From DATAEY01 sp045805565 (GTDB taxonomy: Bacteria > Actinomycetota > Thermoleophilia > Solirubrobacterales > Solirubrobacteraceae): a stretch of DNA of 64,000 bases. The notes under the pieces are model-generated. The model was not told where the DNA came from, did not search any database, and worked only from the letters and a program-made list of their open reading frames with translations. The stretch lies in NCBI GenBank assembly GCA_045805565.1, contig JBJMKZ010000028.1, positions 16,533-80,532 of the forward strand. The letters run 5' to 3'. Shown here piece after piece: positions 9,155-18,188 of the stretch (position 1 is its first letter; each line of letters starts with the position of its first letter). The position numbers and the translations under genes are program-made.

Positions 9155-10356
9155 GGCCGGGCCTCGGCCAGCCTGCGGTCGAGTTCCACGGAGTGATCGA
9201 GCACCACCAGGGCGCTGAGCTCCTCGCCGCCGTGCACCGCGAAGTCGCACCCCCGCCGCCGGTAGGTCACGACGTTGGAGCCGCTGTGGACCCAGCAGCC
9301 GGCGTGATAGCGGCCGGTGCAGAGCGAGTTGAGGGCGCTGACCCGCATGACCACGTCCTCGCCGGGCTCGAGCGGCGCGCTGGCGGCGTCGACGTCCCGC
9401 GTGGTGGCGACGAACACCCGCAGCGCGTCGTCGTTCTCGATCAGGATGTGGATGTCGGGCGCCGTGATCGGCTCGCGAACCGCCACGCGGGCCACCACCG
9501 TGAAGCGCTCGCCGTGCGCGACGGCGTCCACCCGACGCCCCTCCTCGTCCTCGATCCACATCTCCTCGATGGCGGCGGCCTGGAGAGGGGCGGCTCCCGG
9601 CCTGCCGGGATGTTCCTCGAAGTTGAGCCGGAAGTAGCGCTGTGCGACCTCGGCCGGATCTCCGATGAGGTCGATGCGCCCGGCCTCCAGCGCCAGGCAG
9701 CGATGCGCGAAGCGCTCGATCAGCTGCATGTCGTGGGTGACCAGGACGATCGTCTTGCCGGCGTCCCGCAGGCGGTAGAAGACGTCGAAGCACTTCTGCT
9801 GGAACGCCACGTCGCCCACCGCCAGCACCTCGTCGATCAGGTAGAGGTCCGCGTCGGACTCGACCATCACCGAGAACGCGAGGCGCACCTGCATTCCGGA
9901 CGAGTAGTTCTTCAGCTTGAGGTCCAGGAACGGCTCCAGCTCGGCGAAGCCGATGATGGCGTCGAAGCGCGCGCGCGCCTGGCGCGGCGTGAGGCCCATC
10001 ATCACGCCGTTGATGACCACGTTGTCGATCGCGGTGAGCTCGGTGTTGAAGCCCACGCCGAGCTCGATGAACGGGGCCAGGCGACCCGCGATCCGCATGC
10101 GGCCGGTGTCCGCCCGGTAGATGCCCGCCAGGCACTTCAGCAGCGTGCTCTTGCCCGACCCGTTGCGCCCCACGATTCCGAAGAACTCGCCCTCGGCGAT
10201 CTGGAAGGAGACGTCGCGCAGCGCCACCAGCTCGTCGACCTCGACGCGGCGGAACGGGTGAAGCGCCCGTTCCTTGAGGGTCATCACGTGCTGGCGAGGC
10301 ACGCGGAAGGTCTTGTTGAGGCCGACCACGTCGACCACCGCGTAATCCCGGGCCAC
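9151..10356 (-). CDS. ABC exporter ATPase with Wzt-like C-terminal domain
   Basis: ATP-binding subunit of the O-polysaccharide/teichoic-type exporter. Walker A GRNGSGKST near 78-86, signature YSSGMQVRLAFS, Walker B LYLIDEVLAVGD and switch His in VTHDM are all intact. Beyond residue 250 an extra beta-rich domain of about 150 residues (IEEMWIEDEEGRRVDAVAHG onward) matches the Wzt C-terminal carbohydrate-recognition domain. I place the start at GTG 10356 (VARDYAVVDVVGLNKTF); a longer ATG start at 10410 would overlap the divergent gene. Presence of the recognition domain fits the adjacent GT2-methyltransferase as maker of the terminal signal. Confidence 0.9.
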   Translation of the reverse strand: MARDYAVVDVVGLNKTFRVPRQHVMTLKERALHPFRRVEVDELVALRDVSFQIAEGEFFGIVGRNGSGKSTLLKCLAGIYRADTGRMRIAGRLAPFIELGVGFNTELTAIDNVVINGVMMGLTPRQARARFDAIIGFAELEPFLDLKLKNYSSGMQVRLAFSVMVESDADLYLIDEVLAVGDVAFQQKCFDVFYRLRDAGKTIVLVTHDMQLIERFAHRCLALEAGRIDLIGDPAEVAQRYFRLNFEEHPGRPGAAPLQAAAIEEMWIEDEEGRRVDAVAHGERFTVVARVAVREPITAPDIHILIENDDALRVFVATTRDVDAASAPLEPGEDVVMRVSALNSLCTGRYHAGCWVHSGSNVVTYRRRGCDFAVHGGEELSALVVLDHSVELDRRLAEARP

Positions 10357-10396
10357 CGGCCAGAGGCTAGCGGGGCCATGTGTCACCCTAGCCGCC

Positions 10397-11002
10397 GTGG
10401 CCGCCCGCAAGCCCGGCGCCGAGCGGGAGTTCGACTACAACCGCACCGTCGCGCTCAGCGACGGCGTGTTCGCCATCGCGCTCACCCTGCTGGTGCTCAA
10501 CATCGAGGTTCCGCGGCTTGCCCACGGCGATCGGTCGAGCCTCTGGCAGGCCCTCGCGGCCGGCCGTTCCGAGTGGCTGAGCTACGCGATCAGCTTCGCG
10601 GTGATTGCGCTTCTGTGGACACGTCATCACGCGTTCTTTCGCGAGGTACGGCGGATCGACGGACGCCTGGCCGTCCTTAACCTCGTGTATCTCGGGGTGG
10701 TGGCGTTCATTCCGTTTCCGACCCGCCTGCTCGGCCTCTACGGCGACCGCCCGGAGGCCGTGGTGGTCTACGCCACGACGATCGCGGCCGTGGGGGGGAT
10801 CGCGGCCGTCACTCGCCTGCATGCGCGCAGCGCGGGCCTGCTGGCCCCGGAGGCGCGCCGCGATTCGTTCTGGCGCCTGGCCCTGGTGCCGCTCGCCTTC
10901 CTGGTCTCGATTCCGATCGCCTTCCTCAGTCCCACGCTGGCCGAGCTGTCGTGGATCAGCCTGGCGCTGATCGGGAATCTGGAGGGCCGTCGGCCCGCGT
11001 GA
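10397..11002 (+). CDS. TMEM175-family potassium channel (DUF1211)
   Basis: 201-residue membrane protein of the bacterial TMEM175 family, K+-selective channels in characterised members. The signature ALSDGVFAIALTLLVLNIEV lies at the first membrane helix (about residues 15-34), matching the pore-lining FSDGVFAIA motif. Six hydrophobic segments follow, with HHAFFREVRRID after helix 3. GTG start, 40 bases from the divergent ATPase start. It is probably not part of the polysaccharide machinery. A second family member occurs at 43976. Confidence 0.9.
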   Translation: MAARKPGAEREFDYNRTVALSDGVFAIALTLLVLNIEVPRLAHGDRSSLWQALAAGRSEWLSYAISFAVIALLWTRHHAFFREVRRIDGRLAVLNLVYLGVVAFIPFPTRLLGLYGDRPEAVVVYATTIAAVGGIAAVTRLHARSAGLLAPEARRDSFWRLALVPLAFLVSIPIAFLSPTLAELSWISLALIGNLEGRRPA

Positions 11003-11047
11003 TCGGCGGGGGCGCCGGTCGCGCCGCGGTGCGGCATCCTTAGACCC

Positions 11048-12001
11048 GTGCGGGCGCGATTCTCAATCTCCTCTCCCGCATACGCGCGCGTCGCGGCCCT
11101 GGCCCTGGTCGCGCTGGGACTGATCGTGCTCACCGGCGCGGCGGTCCGCCTCAGCGGGTCGGGGCTCGGTTGCCCGGACTGGCCGAAGTGCTACGGGCGG
11201 ACGTTCGCGCCGCTCGAGACCCATGCGGTCATCGAGTACACCAACCGGCTGCTCTCCGGGCTGGTGGGGCTGGCGGCGGTGGCAGCCGCGGCGCTGGCGC
11301 TGCTGCGCCGCCCCTTCCGCCGTGACCTGGCGCTGCTGGCTGCTCTCCTCCCGCTCGGCGTGGTGGCGCAGGCGGTGCTGGGGGGAGTCACCGTGCGCGA
11401 GCACCTCCGTCCGGGCTTCGTGATGGCCCACTTCGGCCTTTCGATGCTGATCCTGGCGGCGGCGGTGGCGCTCGCCTGGCGCGCGCGCCACGAGCCGGGA
11501 GCCCGACCACGCTCGACCGATCGGGTGTCGATCTGGGCGGTGCGGGCGCTGCTGCCGCTTGGATCGCTGACCATCTTCGCCGGCACCGCCGCGACCGCCG
11601 CCGGGCCGCATGCCGGTGGCATGGCGGGGCAGCGGATCGAGCGGCTGGACTTCCGGGGCGCCGGCACGCTCGACTGGGCGATCCACCAGCACGCCCGGAT
11701 CGCGGCCCTGACCGGCGTGGCGGCGTTCGCGGTGTGGCTGCTGCTTCGACGGCGCGGCGCCGACCGGCAGCTGCGCCGCGCAGCGGGGCTGCTGGTCGCT
11801 CTGCTGGCCCTCCAGGGGGCGATCGGCTTCGTCCAGTTTGCGTTGAAGCTGCCGGCGGAGATCGTCTGGGTGCATGTCGTGACCGCCTCGCTGGCCTGGC
11901 TCGCGCTCCTGTGGTGCGTGGCCGCCGCCGGCCGCCTGGCGCCGCGGGCCGTAGCCGCCGATCGAGCCGACCGGCTCCCGCTGGAGACTGTGCGCAGTTG
12001 A
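11048..12001 (+). CDS. ctaA: Heme A synthase (COX15/CtaA)
   Basis: Integral membrane enzyme oxidising heme O to heme A for aa3-type cytochrome oxidase. Eight hydrophobic segments are visible. The N-terminal SGSGLGCPDWPKC carries the conserved Cys pair region, and heme-ligand histidines lie in ETHAVIEYTNRL, VMAHFG, IHQHARIAAL and WVHVVTAS. GTG start. 317 residues, normal for the actinobacterial type. Its TGA stop overlaps the TTG start of the following HAD gene by 3 bases of coding sense, an arrangement suggesting co-transcription although the functions look unrelated. No ctaB or oxidase gene is in the window. Confidence 0.93.
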   Translation: MRARFSISSPAYARVAALALVALGLIVLTGAAVRLSGSGLGCPDWPKCYGRTFAPLETHAVIEYTNRLLSGLVGLAAVAAAALALLRRPFRRDLALLAALLPLGVVAQAVLGGVTVREHLRPGFVMAHFGLSMLILAAAVALAWRARHEPGARPRSTDRVSIWAVRALLPLGSLTIFAGTAATAAGPHAGGMAGQRIERLDFRGAGTLDWAIHQHARIAALTGVAAFAVWLLLRRRGADRQLRRAAGLLVALLALQGAIGFVQFALKLPAEIVWVHVVTASLAWLALLWCVAAAGRLAPRAVAADRADRLPLETVRS

Positions 12002-14664
12002 CCGACCGCGTCACACCCGCCCCCCGCGAGCTCCGTGACCAGCCGGCGGCCCCCGGCCGTGCCGACGCCCGGCTGGCTCCCGCCTTTGCGCGCCTGGCCG
12101 GCGACGACCGGATCCGGGTCCTGTCGCTCGACGTCTTCGACACGCTGCTGTTTCGCAAGCTGCCCGAGCCGGTCGACGCGTTCTCGCTGGTGGCCGATCA
12201 GCTGCGTCGGCGCGGCGCCCTCGCACAGGGCGTGTCCAACCAGCTGTTCGCCAAGCTGCGCGAGGCGGCCGAGAAGCACGCCCGGGCCCTGAGCCGCGAG
12301 GCGGGCCGCGGCATGGAGGTGACGCTGGAGGAGATCCACGGCGCGCTCCCGGCCTGGCTGTTCGCTCGCCAGCTGGGCCCGGCCGAGCTCGGAGAGGTGG
12401 AGTCGGAGGTGGAGCGCGAGCTCCTGGTGCCCGACCTCGATGTGCTGGAGCTGGTGGCGGCGGCGCGGGAGGGCGGGTGGACCGTCATCGCGGTCTCGGA
12501 TACCTACTTCTCCGAGCGCCAGCTGCGCCTGTTCATGGCCCGCGGGCCGCTCGACCCGGCGCAGATCGACCGCGTCTTTCCCTCCAGCCGCTACGGCGCC
12601 GGCAAGGCGTCGGGCCTGTTCAGCGTCGTGCTGCACGAGCTGGGGTGCCGGGCAGACGAGGTCCTCCACGTCGGCGACAACCATTTCTCCGATGTGATGG
12701 CGCCCGCCCGGCTGGGCATCCAGACGCTCTACTTCGAGCGACGGCCCGCCCGGCTCCAGCGCATCACGGAGCGCGAGGCGGTGCAGCACCCGACGGCGCT
12801 CGATCCCGTCCACGGCGACCACGGGCTCTCCGCGCTGCGAGCCAAGGTGCTCCATCGCTCCGAGGGGGTCGAGCAGCCCGAGGGGCTGCGACCGTTCTGG
12901 GAGTTCGGCGCCGCCAGCCTCGGGCCGGCGCTGGCCGGCTTCGCGGAGTGGGTGCACGAGCAGGCAGCTCAGGCCGGCTGCTCGAAGGTCTTCTGCCTGA
13001 TGCGCGAGGGCCAGCTGCTGGCGCAGCTCATCAACGCCGCGCGCGGGCCCCTGGGTGGGGAGGGCGCAGCGGTCGCCGAGCCGATCTGGCTCTCACGCCA
13101 GGTTTGCGCCCGGGCGGCGATCGGCGGCGCCGGGCGCGAGCAGCTCGAGGCTCTGTTCGCCCGGCGACAGCTGCCGACCCTGCGCGAGTTCCTCGCCACG
13201 GTCGGGCTGACGCTCGACGACCTCCCCTCGCTGGCCGCCCACGCCGACCGGCGTCTGGACGACGCCGGATTCGGCGACGTCGTCATCGAGGAGATCCTGG
13301 CGCGCTCCGAGCTGCGCACCCGGCTGGCGGCCGAGTCGCACGCGCTGCGCCGCCGCATCCTGCGCTATCTCGAGCAGCTTCGCCCGCCCGGGGAGGAGCG
13401 GCTGATGCTGGTCGACCTGGGCTGGCGCGCGACGACCCAGGCGACGCTGGAAGAGCTGCTGGGGGAGGCGGGCAGCCACTGGCGAACGATCGGCCTGTAC
13501 CTGATCACCGGGGATCCAGCCACCGAGCGGGTGCTCGACGGGGTCGAGGCCCACGGCTTCCTGGCCGACTGCGGGATACCCGAGACCGGGGTGACGGCGA
13601 TCATGCGCAGCCCGGAGATCCTCGAGCAGGTCTGCATGCCCGACCACGGGTCCCAGGTCGGGCTGACCGAGGACCTGCGACCCGTCCTGGCCGACGCCGA
13701 GGAGCCCTCGCTGCAGAGCGTCGAGCGCGCGGCGGTGCAGCAGGGGATCCTCGCCTTCCAGCGCGAATGGCTGCGCTACCGGGGGGCGGTCCCGGGCGGG
13801 CTGCCGGCGCTGCGCGACGGCGCCCGGGATCGCCTGCTGGCGATGGTCCTGCGCTCGGTGGTGGCTCCCACCGCCGACGAGGCTGCGCTGTTCACCGGAT
13901 GGCTGCACGACGAGAACTTCGGCTCGCGGCGGGTGGAGCCCATCGCCGCGGGGCCCGCGCTGAGGGCACTGCCCTACCTCGAGCCGTTCGGACTGGTGGA
14001 CATCCCCATGACCGAGCTCTACTGGCCGTTCGGCCTGGCCGCGCTGCACGACGAGCACCTGGCGTCCAGCCTGCGGGCCGCGAGCGCCGGAGTCGTGCCG
14101 TGGGACGCCTTCTCCTCCCCGCTGGAGACCGGCGACTTCGCTGTCTATCCCGACCTCGGGTGGGGATTCGAGGGCGCCAACCGAATGGCGCTTCGCACCC
14201 GGCGCAACCGCCGCGGGCTGTCGTTCGTGCGGGCGACGATTCGCGGCGACTTCGTCAAGCGGCTGCGGCTGCACCCCGCCCGGGAGCCGTGCGTCCTGCG
14301 CCTGGACTGGATCTCCTTGCGCTGCCTGGTGCACGAGCGCCCGGATCCGGTGCGCGTCGAGCTCGAGTCCCCGCGCGACATGGCGCGGCTGCGGACCCGG
14401 GGCGCCCGGGCGATCGGGCCCAAGCTGTTCACGGTGTCGGGCGACGATCCCAGCTTCGTGGTGGAGGTCGAGAAGCTGGCCGGCGCGCCGGTGTGGCGGC
14501 TCGAGTTCGAGTGCGGGTTCGCGGTGTTGCCGGTTGGCCGCTCCCAGGTGCGCGAGCGCTGGGCCCGGACCAAGCACATGCTGCGCCGCCTGGCCAAGGA
14601 GACGCGCGTCGGGGCTCCGCTGCGCCTCCTCAAGCGGCTGCTCGGACGTCTCGCCGGCGGCTGA
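11998..14664 (+). CDS. Large HAD-superfamily protein (COG5610-like) of polysaccharide loci
   Basis: An 888-residue protein. The N-terminal 230 residues are a HAD hydrolase: LSLDVFDTLLF gives nucleophile Asp45 and Asp48, and VGDNHFSDVMAP supplies motif IV. The remaining 650 residues have no domain I can name; a segment around FWEFGAASLGPALAGF and LMLVDLGWRATTQ recurs in large HAD proteins of polysaccharide gene clusters. The C-terminal 100 residues are beta-rich and basic. Start chosen at TTG 11998, which overlaps the ctaA stop; no ATG/GTG gives a better beginning. Function unknown: glycan phosphatase or a regulator of glycosylation are possibilities. Confidence 0.8.
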   Translation: MTDRVTPAPRELRDQPAAPGRADARLAPAFARLAGDDRIRVLSLDVFDTLLFRKLPEPVDAFSLVADQLRRRGALAQGVSNQLFAKLREAAEKHARALSREAGRGMEVTLEEIHGALPAWLFARQLGPAELGEVESEVERELLVPDLDVLELVAAAREGGWTVIAVSDTYFSERQLRLFMARGPLDPAQIDRVFPSSRYGAGKASGLFSVVLHELGCRADEVLHVGDNHFSDVMAPARLGIQTLYFERRPARLQRITEREAVQHPTALDPVHGDHGLSALRAKVLHRSEGVEQPEGLRPFWEFGAASLGPALAGFAEWVHEQAAQAGCSKVFCLMREGQLLAQLINAARGPLGGEGAAVAEPIWLSRQVCARAAIGGAGREQLEALFARRQLPTLREFLATVGLTLDDLPSLAAHADRRLDDAGFGDVVIEEILARSELRTRLAAESHALRRRILRYLEQLRPPGEERLMLVDLGWRATTQATLEELLGEAGSHWRTIGLYLITGDPATERVLDGVEAHGFLADCGIPETGVTAIMRSPEILEQVCMPDHGSQVGLTEDLRPVLADAEEPSLQSVERAAVQQGILAFQREWLRYRGAVPGGLPALRDGARDRLLAMVLRSVVAPTADEAALFTGWLHDENFGSRRVEPIAAGPALRALPYLEPFGLVDIPMTELYWPFGLAALHDEHLASSLRAASAGVVPWDAFSSPLETGDFAVYPDLGWGFEGANRMALRTRRNRRGLSFVRATIRGDFVKRLRLHPAREPCVLRLDWISLRCLVHERPDPVRVELESPRDMARLRTRGARAIGPKLFTVSGDDPSFVVEVEKLAGAPVWRLEFECGFAVLPVGRSQVRERWARTKHMLRRLAKETRVGAPLRLLKRLLGRLAGG

Positions 14665-14681
14665 GGCGGTCTCCCGGGCGC

Positions 14682-15671
14682 ATGGCGAGTTCCAGACGCC
14701 GCTCGAAGTCACGCCGCCGGGTCCCCCGAGCGGCGATTCCGGCCACCCCCTGGGCGCACCGCAAGGCGGACGACGACTACGGGGTGAGCGCCACCCCCGA
14801 CTGGCGCCAGGTGGATTGGAGGGCCCACCTGCGCAGCGCGCAGATCGACGGCCGCCGGGTCAACTACGTCGACATCGGCGACGGCCAAGGCACGCCGGTC
14901 ATCCTGGTCCACGGACTCAGCGGCCAGTGGCAGAACTGGCTCGAGAACATCCCCCGCATCTCGCAGGAGCACCGGGTGATCGCCCCCGACCTGCCGGGCT
15001 TCGGGCTCTCCGAGCCTCCGCAATGGGAGATCTCGATCAGTCGCTACGCGCGCTGCGTCGAGGCGCTGCGCGAGCGGCTGGACCTCGAGCAGGTGCACAT
15101 GGTGGGCAACTCGATGGGCGGCTTCATCGCGGCGGAGGTCGCCATCCAGTTCGCGGCGGGGGTGGAGCGGCTCGTCCTCGTCTCGGCCGCGGGGCTGACC
15201 GGCCCCAACGTCTACCGGGCACCGGTGCTCACCGGGGGCCGGGTGGCGGCCGTCCTGACCGCCGTGACGACCGCCCGGCACCGCGCCATGGCGCGCCGGC
15301 CGGTGGCCCGCCACGCGGCCCTCGCCCTCGTCGCCCGCCATCCCGCCCGGCTGCGTCCGGACGTCGCCTGGGAGGCCCTGATGAAGGGCGCGGGCAAGCC
15401 GGGCTTCCACGACGCGCTCCGGGCCTGCCTGGAGTACGACTTCCGCCATCGCCTGCCCGAGATCTCCTGTCCGACGCTGATCTTCTGGGGCGAGAAGGAC
15501 GCCGTCCTGCCGTTGCGGGACGCGGACGAGTTCGAGCGCCTGATCCCTGACAGCCGCAAGGTGGTCATGACCGACACCGGTCACGTGCCCCAGCTCGAGC
15601 GGCCGGCGGTCTTCAACCGGACGCTGCTCGAGTTCCTGGCGACCTCCTCCGAGCAGCAGGCGGCGGCCTGA
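14682..15671 (+). CDS. Alpha/beta-fold hydrolase
   Basis: 329-residue hydrolase of unknown substrate. The first 40 residues are a basic, Arg/Ser-rich extension; the fold then begins with VNYVDIGDGQGTPVILVHGLSG (oxyanion HG). The catalytic triad is visible: nucleophile Ser in GNSMGG near 143, Asp in WGEKDAVLP near 277, His in DTGHVPQLE near 304. ATG at 14682 follows CTCCCGGGCGC, a weak ribosome site, 17 bases after the HAD gene. Sequence resembles the lipase/C-C hydrolase group. Could act on a lipid or polyprenol ester given the neighbours, but nothing proves it. Confidence 0.88.
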   Translation: MASSRRRSKSRRRVPRAAIPATPWAHRKADDDYGVSATPDWRQVDWRAHLRSAQIDGRRVNYVDIGDGQGTPVILVHGLSGQWQNWLENIPRISQEHRVIAPDLPGFGLSEPPQWEISISRYARCVEALRERLDLEQVHMVGNSMGGFIAAEVAIQFAAGVERLVLVSAAGLTGPNVYRAPVLTGGRVAAVLTAVTTARHRAMARRPVARHAALALVARHPARLRPDVAWEALMKGAGKPGFHDALRACLEYDFRHRLPEISCPTLIFWGEKDAVLPLRDADEFERLIPDSRKVVMTDTGHVPQLERPAVFNRTLLEFLATSSEQQAAA

Positions 15672-15677
15672 GCTTCG

Positions 15678-15700
15678 GTCCGGTTCGGCCGCGGCCGGAC
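15678..15700. terminator. Hairpin between convergent genes
   Basis: GTCCGG at 15678-15683 pairs with CCGGAC at 15695-15700 around a GC-rich loop, between the hydrolase gene and a convergent small gene. No T-run follows on either strand, so it may be a factor-assisted end rather than a classical intrinsic terminator. Confidence 0.4.
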
Positions 15701-15719
15701 GACCTGCGCTCCGTCCGGC

Positions 15720-15887
15720 TCAGAGCGGCAGGCGTGCCAGGGCGGCCGCCGCCAGCACCGCGAGCAGCGCGCTGAGCGTGATCAGCAGCGGGCGCGCCAC
15801 GGCGATCAGCGGATGGCGGCGCGGACGCCCCCACGAGCGATCGCGCCGGGACAGCGTTGATGCGTAGATGAAGGGAGGCGGGTCCAT
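15720..15887 (-). CDS. Small single-pass membrane protein
   Basis: About 55 residues from ATG 15887: a polar, Arg-rich N-terminus containing RRDRSWGRPRRHP and one C-terminal hydrophobic helix of about 24 residues (LLITLSALLAVLAAAALA). Tail-anchored-like topology. No family recognised. An in-frame start at 15935 would add 16 residues but reads into the region upstream of msrB. Kept because of the clean membrane segment; its reality rests on composition only. Confidence 0.4.
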   Translation of the reverse strand: MDPPPFIYASTLSRRDRSWGRPRRHPLIAVARPLLITLSALLAVLAAAALARLPL

Positions 15888-15992
15888 TCGCCGCTTTGCT
15901 GTCGGTGTGACGACAACTACGTGGGCGAGTGACATCAGTCAACCCGGTTGTGCGGACGGACCCGCACGTTCCGCGAATCTGTTCGCGGTTCG

Positions 15993-16412
15993 CTACTCGC
16001 GCCCCGAGCCGCCCCGACGCTCGCGCTCGAGGTCGAGGGCGGCCGAGTTGATGCAGTAGCGCTGCCCGGTCGGCGCGGGCCCGTCGTCGAACACGTGCCC
16101 CAGATGTGCGCCGCACTGGTGGCAGACCACCTCGGTGCGGCGCATGAACAGGCTGTTGTCGTCGCGCTCGTCGACGTTCTGTGGATCGGCCGGCCGATAG
16201 AACGACGGCCACCCGGTGCCGGAGTCGAACTTGGTGGTGGAGTCGAACAGCTCGGCGCCGCAGCACACGCAGCGGTATATGCCGTCGTCATGGCAGTCCC
16301 AGTACTCGCCGGTGAACGCGCGCTCCGTCCCCGCCCGTCGCGTCACCTCGTACTGCTCGGGGGTGAGCTGCCGGCGCCACTCCTCGTCGTTGGGTTCGAT
16401 CTTCGTCGCCAT
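15993..16412 (-). CDS. msrB: Peptide-methionine (R)-S-oxide reductase
   Basis: Reduces methionine-R-sulfoxide in proteins, cytoplasmic. 139 residues carrying the two zinc CxxC pairs (CVCCGAELF and CHQCGAHLGH), the SGTGWPSF substrate motif and the catalytic cysteine in RYCINSAAL near residue 122. ATG start. Divergent from the thioesterase gene with a 94-base intergenic region containing TAAGCTTGTTAGC on the msrB strand as a possible promoter zone. The MsrA partner is not in the window. Confidence 0.95.
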   Translation of the reverse strand: MATKIEPNDEEWRRQLTPEQYEVTRRAGTERAFTGEYWDCHDDGIYRCVCCGAELFDSTTKFDSGTGWPSFYRPADPQNVDERDDNSLFMRRTEVVCHQCGAHLGHVFDDGPAPTGQRYCINSAALDLERERRGGSGRE

Positions 16413-16506
16413 GGCCTCGCTCCGGGTCGGTTGCTAACAAGCTTAGAGGGGCTGTCCCAGGCGCCGGGCGGGCGTTACGCGCAAGGCGCGTGACAGACTC
16501 TCGACC

Positions 16507-16944
16507 GTGCCGCCCGGCCCCCAGGTGTCGCCCGAGCTGTCCCGGCGCGTGCTCACCGGCACGTTCCCCGGCGACCTGGGCATCGAGCTGGAGCACATCG
16601 ACGACGACCTGGTGCGCGGCCGCCTTCAGGTCGAGCGCCGCCACCTGCATCCCGGCGGGTACGTCCACGGGGGCGTATGGGTGGCGTTCGCGGACACGGT
16701 GGCCGCCTGGGGGACGATGCGCCACCTCCAGCCGGGCACCGACTTCACCACCGTGGAGCTGAAGACCAATGTGTTCCACTCCGCCGGCGAGGGAGACGAG
16801 CTTCGGGCGGTGGGGGCGCCGCTGCACGTGGGGCGGCGAACCCAGGTGTGGGAGGTGCGGGTGAGCCGGGGCCAACGGCTGGCCGCCTTCTTCACCTGCA
16901 CCCAGATGGTGCTTGCGGGGAGCGCGCGCGATGGAGCGACGTAG
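16507..16944 (+). CDS. PaaI-type hotdog-fold thioesterase
   Basis: 145-residue acyl-CoA thioesterase-like protein. The hotdog signature HPGGYVHGGVWVAFADTVAA (residues about 44-63) contains the HGG that usually precedes the catalytic Asp, here in ADT; TTVELKTNVFHSA forms the central strand. GTG start 16507. Overlaps the following aldo/keto reductase ATG by 14 bases, so the two are co-translated. Substrate is not predictable. Confidence 0.88.
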   Translation: MPPGPQVSPELSRRVLTGTFPGDLGIELEHIDDDLVRGRLQVERRHLHPGGYVHGGVWVAFADTVAAWGTMRHLQPGTDFTTVELKTNVFHSAGEGDELRAVGAPLHVGRRTQVWEVRVSRGQRLAAFFTCTQMVLAGSARDGAT

Positions 16945-17911
16945 GCTTGGAGCCCAGGGGCTCGAGGTGTCCGCCCAGGGCCTGGGCTGCATGGGGATGT
17001 CGGAGTTCTACGGGGGGATCGACGAGGCCGAGGCGGTCGCCACCATCCACCGGGCGATCGAGCTGGGCGTGACGTTCCTCGACACCGCCGACATGTACGG
17101 GGCCGGCGCCAACGAGCGACTGGTGGGAAAGGCGATCGCGGGCGCGCGTGAGCGGGTCGTCCTGGCGACGAAGTTCGGCGTCGTGCGCGGCGAGGATCCG
17201 ATGGACCGCCGCATCAGCGGGCGGCCGGAGTACGTGCGGGACGCCTGCGACGCGTCGCTGCGCCGCCTCGACGTCGATCACATCGACCTCTACTACCAGC
17301 ATCGGGTGGATCCCGACGTCCCGATCGAGGAGACCGTCGGGGCGATGTCGCGGCTGGTGGAAGAGGGGAAGGTCCGCTACCTGGGACTTTCGGAGGCCGC
17401 CCCGGACACCATCCGTCGCGCGCACGCCGTGCACCCGCTATCCGCCCTGCAGACCGAGTATTCGCTGTGGAGCCGCGATCCCGAGGAGGAGATCCTGCCC
17501 ACGGTGGGCGAGCTGGGCATCGGCTTCGTCGCCTACAGCCCCCTGGGCCGCGGTTTCCTCACCGGGCAGATCCGCGTTCCCGACGACCTGGCCCCCGACG
17601 ACTTCCGCCGCTTTCATCCCCGGTTCACCGGCGACAACCTCCGGCGCAACCTCGAGCTCGTCGAGCGCGTCAGGGAGATAGCCGCCGAGCGGGACGTGAC
17701 GCCCGGCCGGCTCGCGCTCGCGTGGGTCCTGCACCGGGGCGTGGACATCGTCCCCATACCGGGCACCAAGCGACGCGCCTACCTGGAGGAGAACGTCGCC
17801 GCGGATGACATCCGGCTCTCGGCTCGGGACCGGGCTCGGATCGACGAGGTGGCCCCCCGGGGCGCGGCGGCGGGGGAGCGCTACGCCGACATGTCGAGCG
17901 TCAACCGCTGA
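16931..17911 (+). CDS. Aldo/keto reductase
   Basis: NADPH-dependent carbonyl reductase of the AKR13/YakC-like type, a TIM barrel of 326 residues. Seen: GLGCMGMSEFYGG near 19-31, catalytic Asp-Tyr in LDTADMYG, Lys in LATKFGVV, His in LYYQHRVDP, and NADP-binding PIPGTKR near 276. Start at ATG 16931, inside the thioesterase end; an earlier GTG at 16913 adds only six residues. Followed without a gap by a tiny membrane protein gene. Confidence 0.92.
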   Translation: MERRRLGAQGLEVSAQGLGCMGMSEFYGGIDEAEAVATIHRAIELGVTFLDTADMYGAGANERLVGKAIAGARERVVLATKFGVVRGEDPMDRRISGRPEYVRDACDASLRRLDVDHIDLYYQHRVDPDVPIEETVGAMSRLVEEGKVRYLGLSEAAPDTIRRAHAVHPLSALQTEYSLWSRDPEEEILPTVGELGIGFVAYSPLGRGFLTGQIRVPDDLAPDDFRRFHPRFTGDNLRRNLELVERVREIAAERDVTPGRLALAWVLHRGVDIVPIPGTKRRAYLEENVAADDIRLSARDRARIDEVAPRGAAAGERYADMSSVNR

Positions 17912-18112
17912 ATGGCGGCGAGCACGCTGGTCACCGCGATCGGGATCGCCGCCGCCGGGGTGTTGGCGGTGGCGGCGGTATCGTTGGCTTTCTACCTGGT
18001 CGGGCGCAGCGAGGACCGTGACCGCGCCCGGCTCGAGGCCGCCGGTCGTGGCCCGGCGCCGCGCCGGCGCCGCGTCCGCCACCGGCTCGTGCGCCGGCGA
18101 GGCGCGGACTGA
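17912..18112 (+). CDS. Small membrane protein after the reductase
   Basis: 66 residues: an N-terminal hydrophobic helix (about residues 6-30, TLVTAIGIAAAGVLAVAAVS region) and a highly basic C-terminus rich in Arg. The ATG directly abuts the stop of the aldo/keto reductase gene, which argues for translation. No recognised family. Confidence 0.6.
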   Translation: MAASTLVTAIGIAAAGVLAVAAVSLAFYLVGRSEDRDRARLEAAGRGPAPRRRRVRHRLVRRRGAD

Positions 18113-18188
18113 GCGGACGGGCGGCGACGCCGCGCGTCCCGCTCCGGCTCCGAGGCCTGCTCCCTGGCGCGCGACGCCGTATTCTCGC

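Noticed and set aside
12477..14681. Long frame upstream of the alpha/beta hydrolase, in frame with it
   Set aside because: It is an Arg/Gly/Pro-rich shadow of the HAD gene in another frame; hydrolase homology begins only after ATG 14682.
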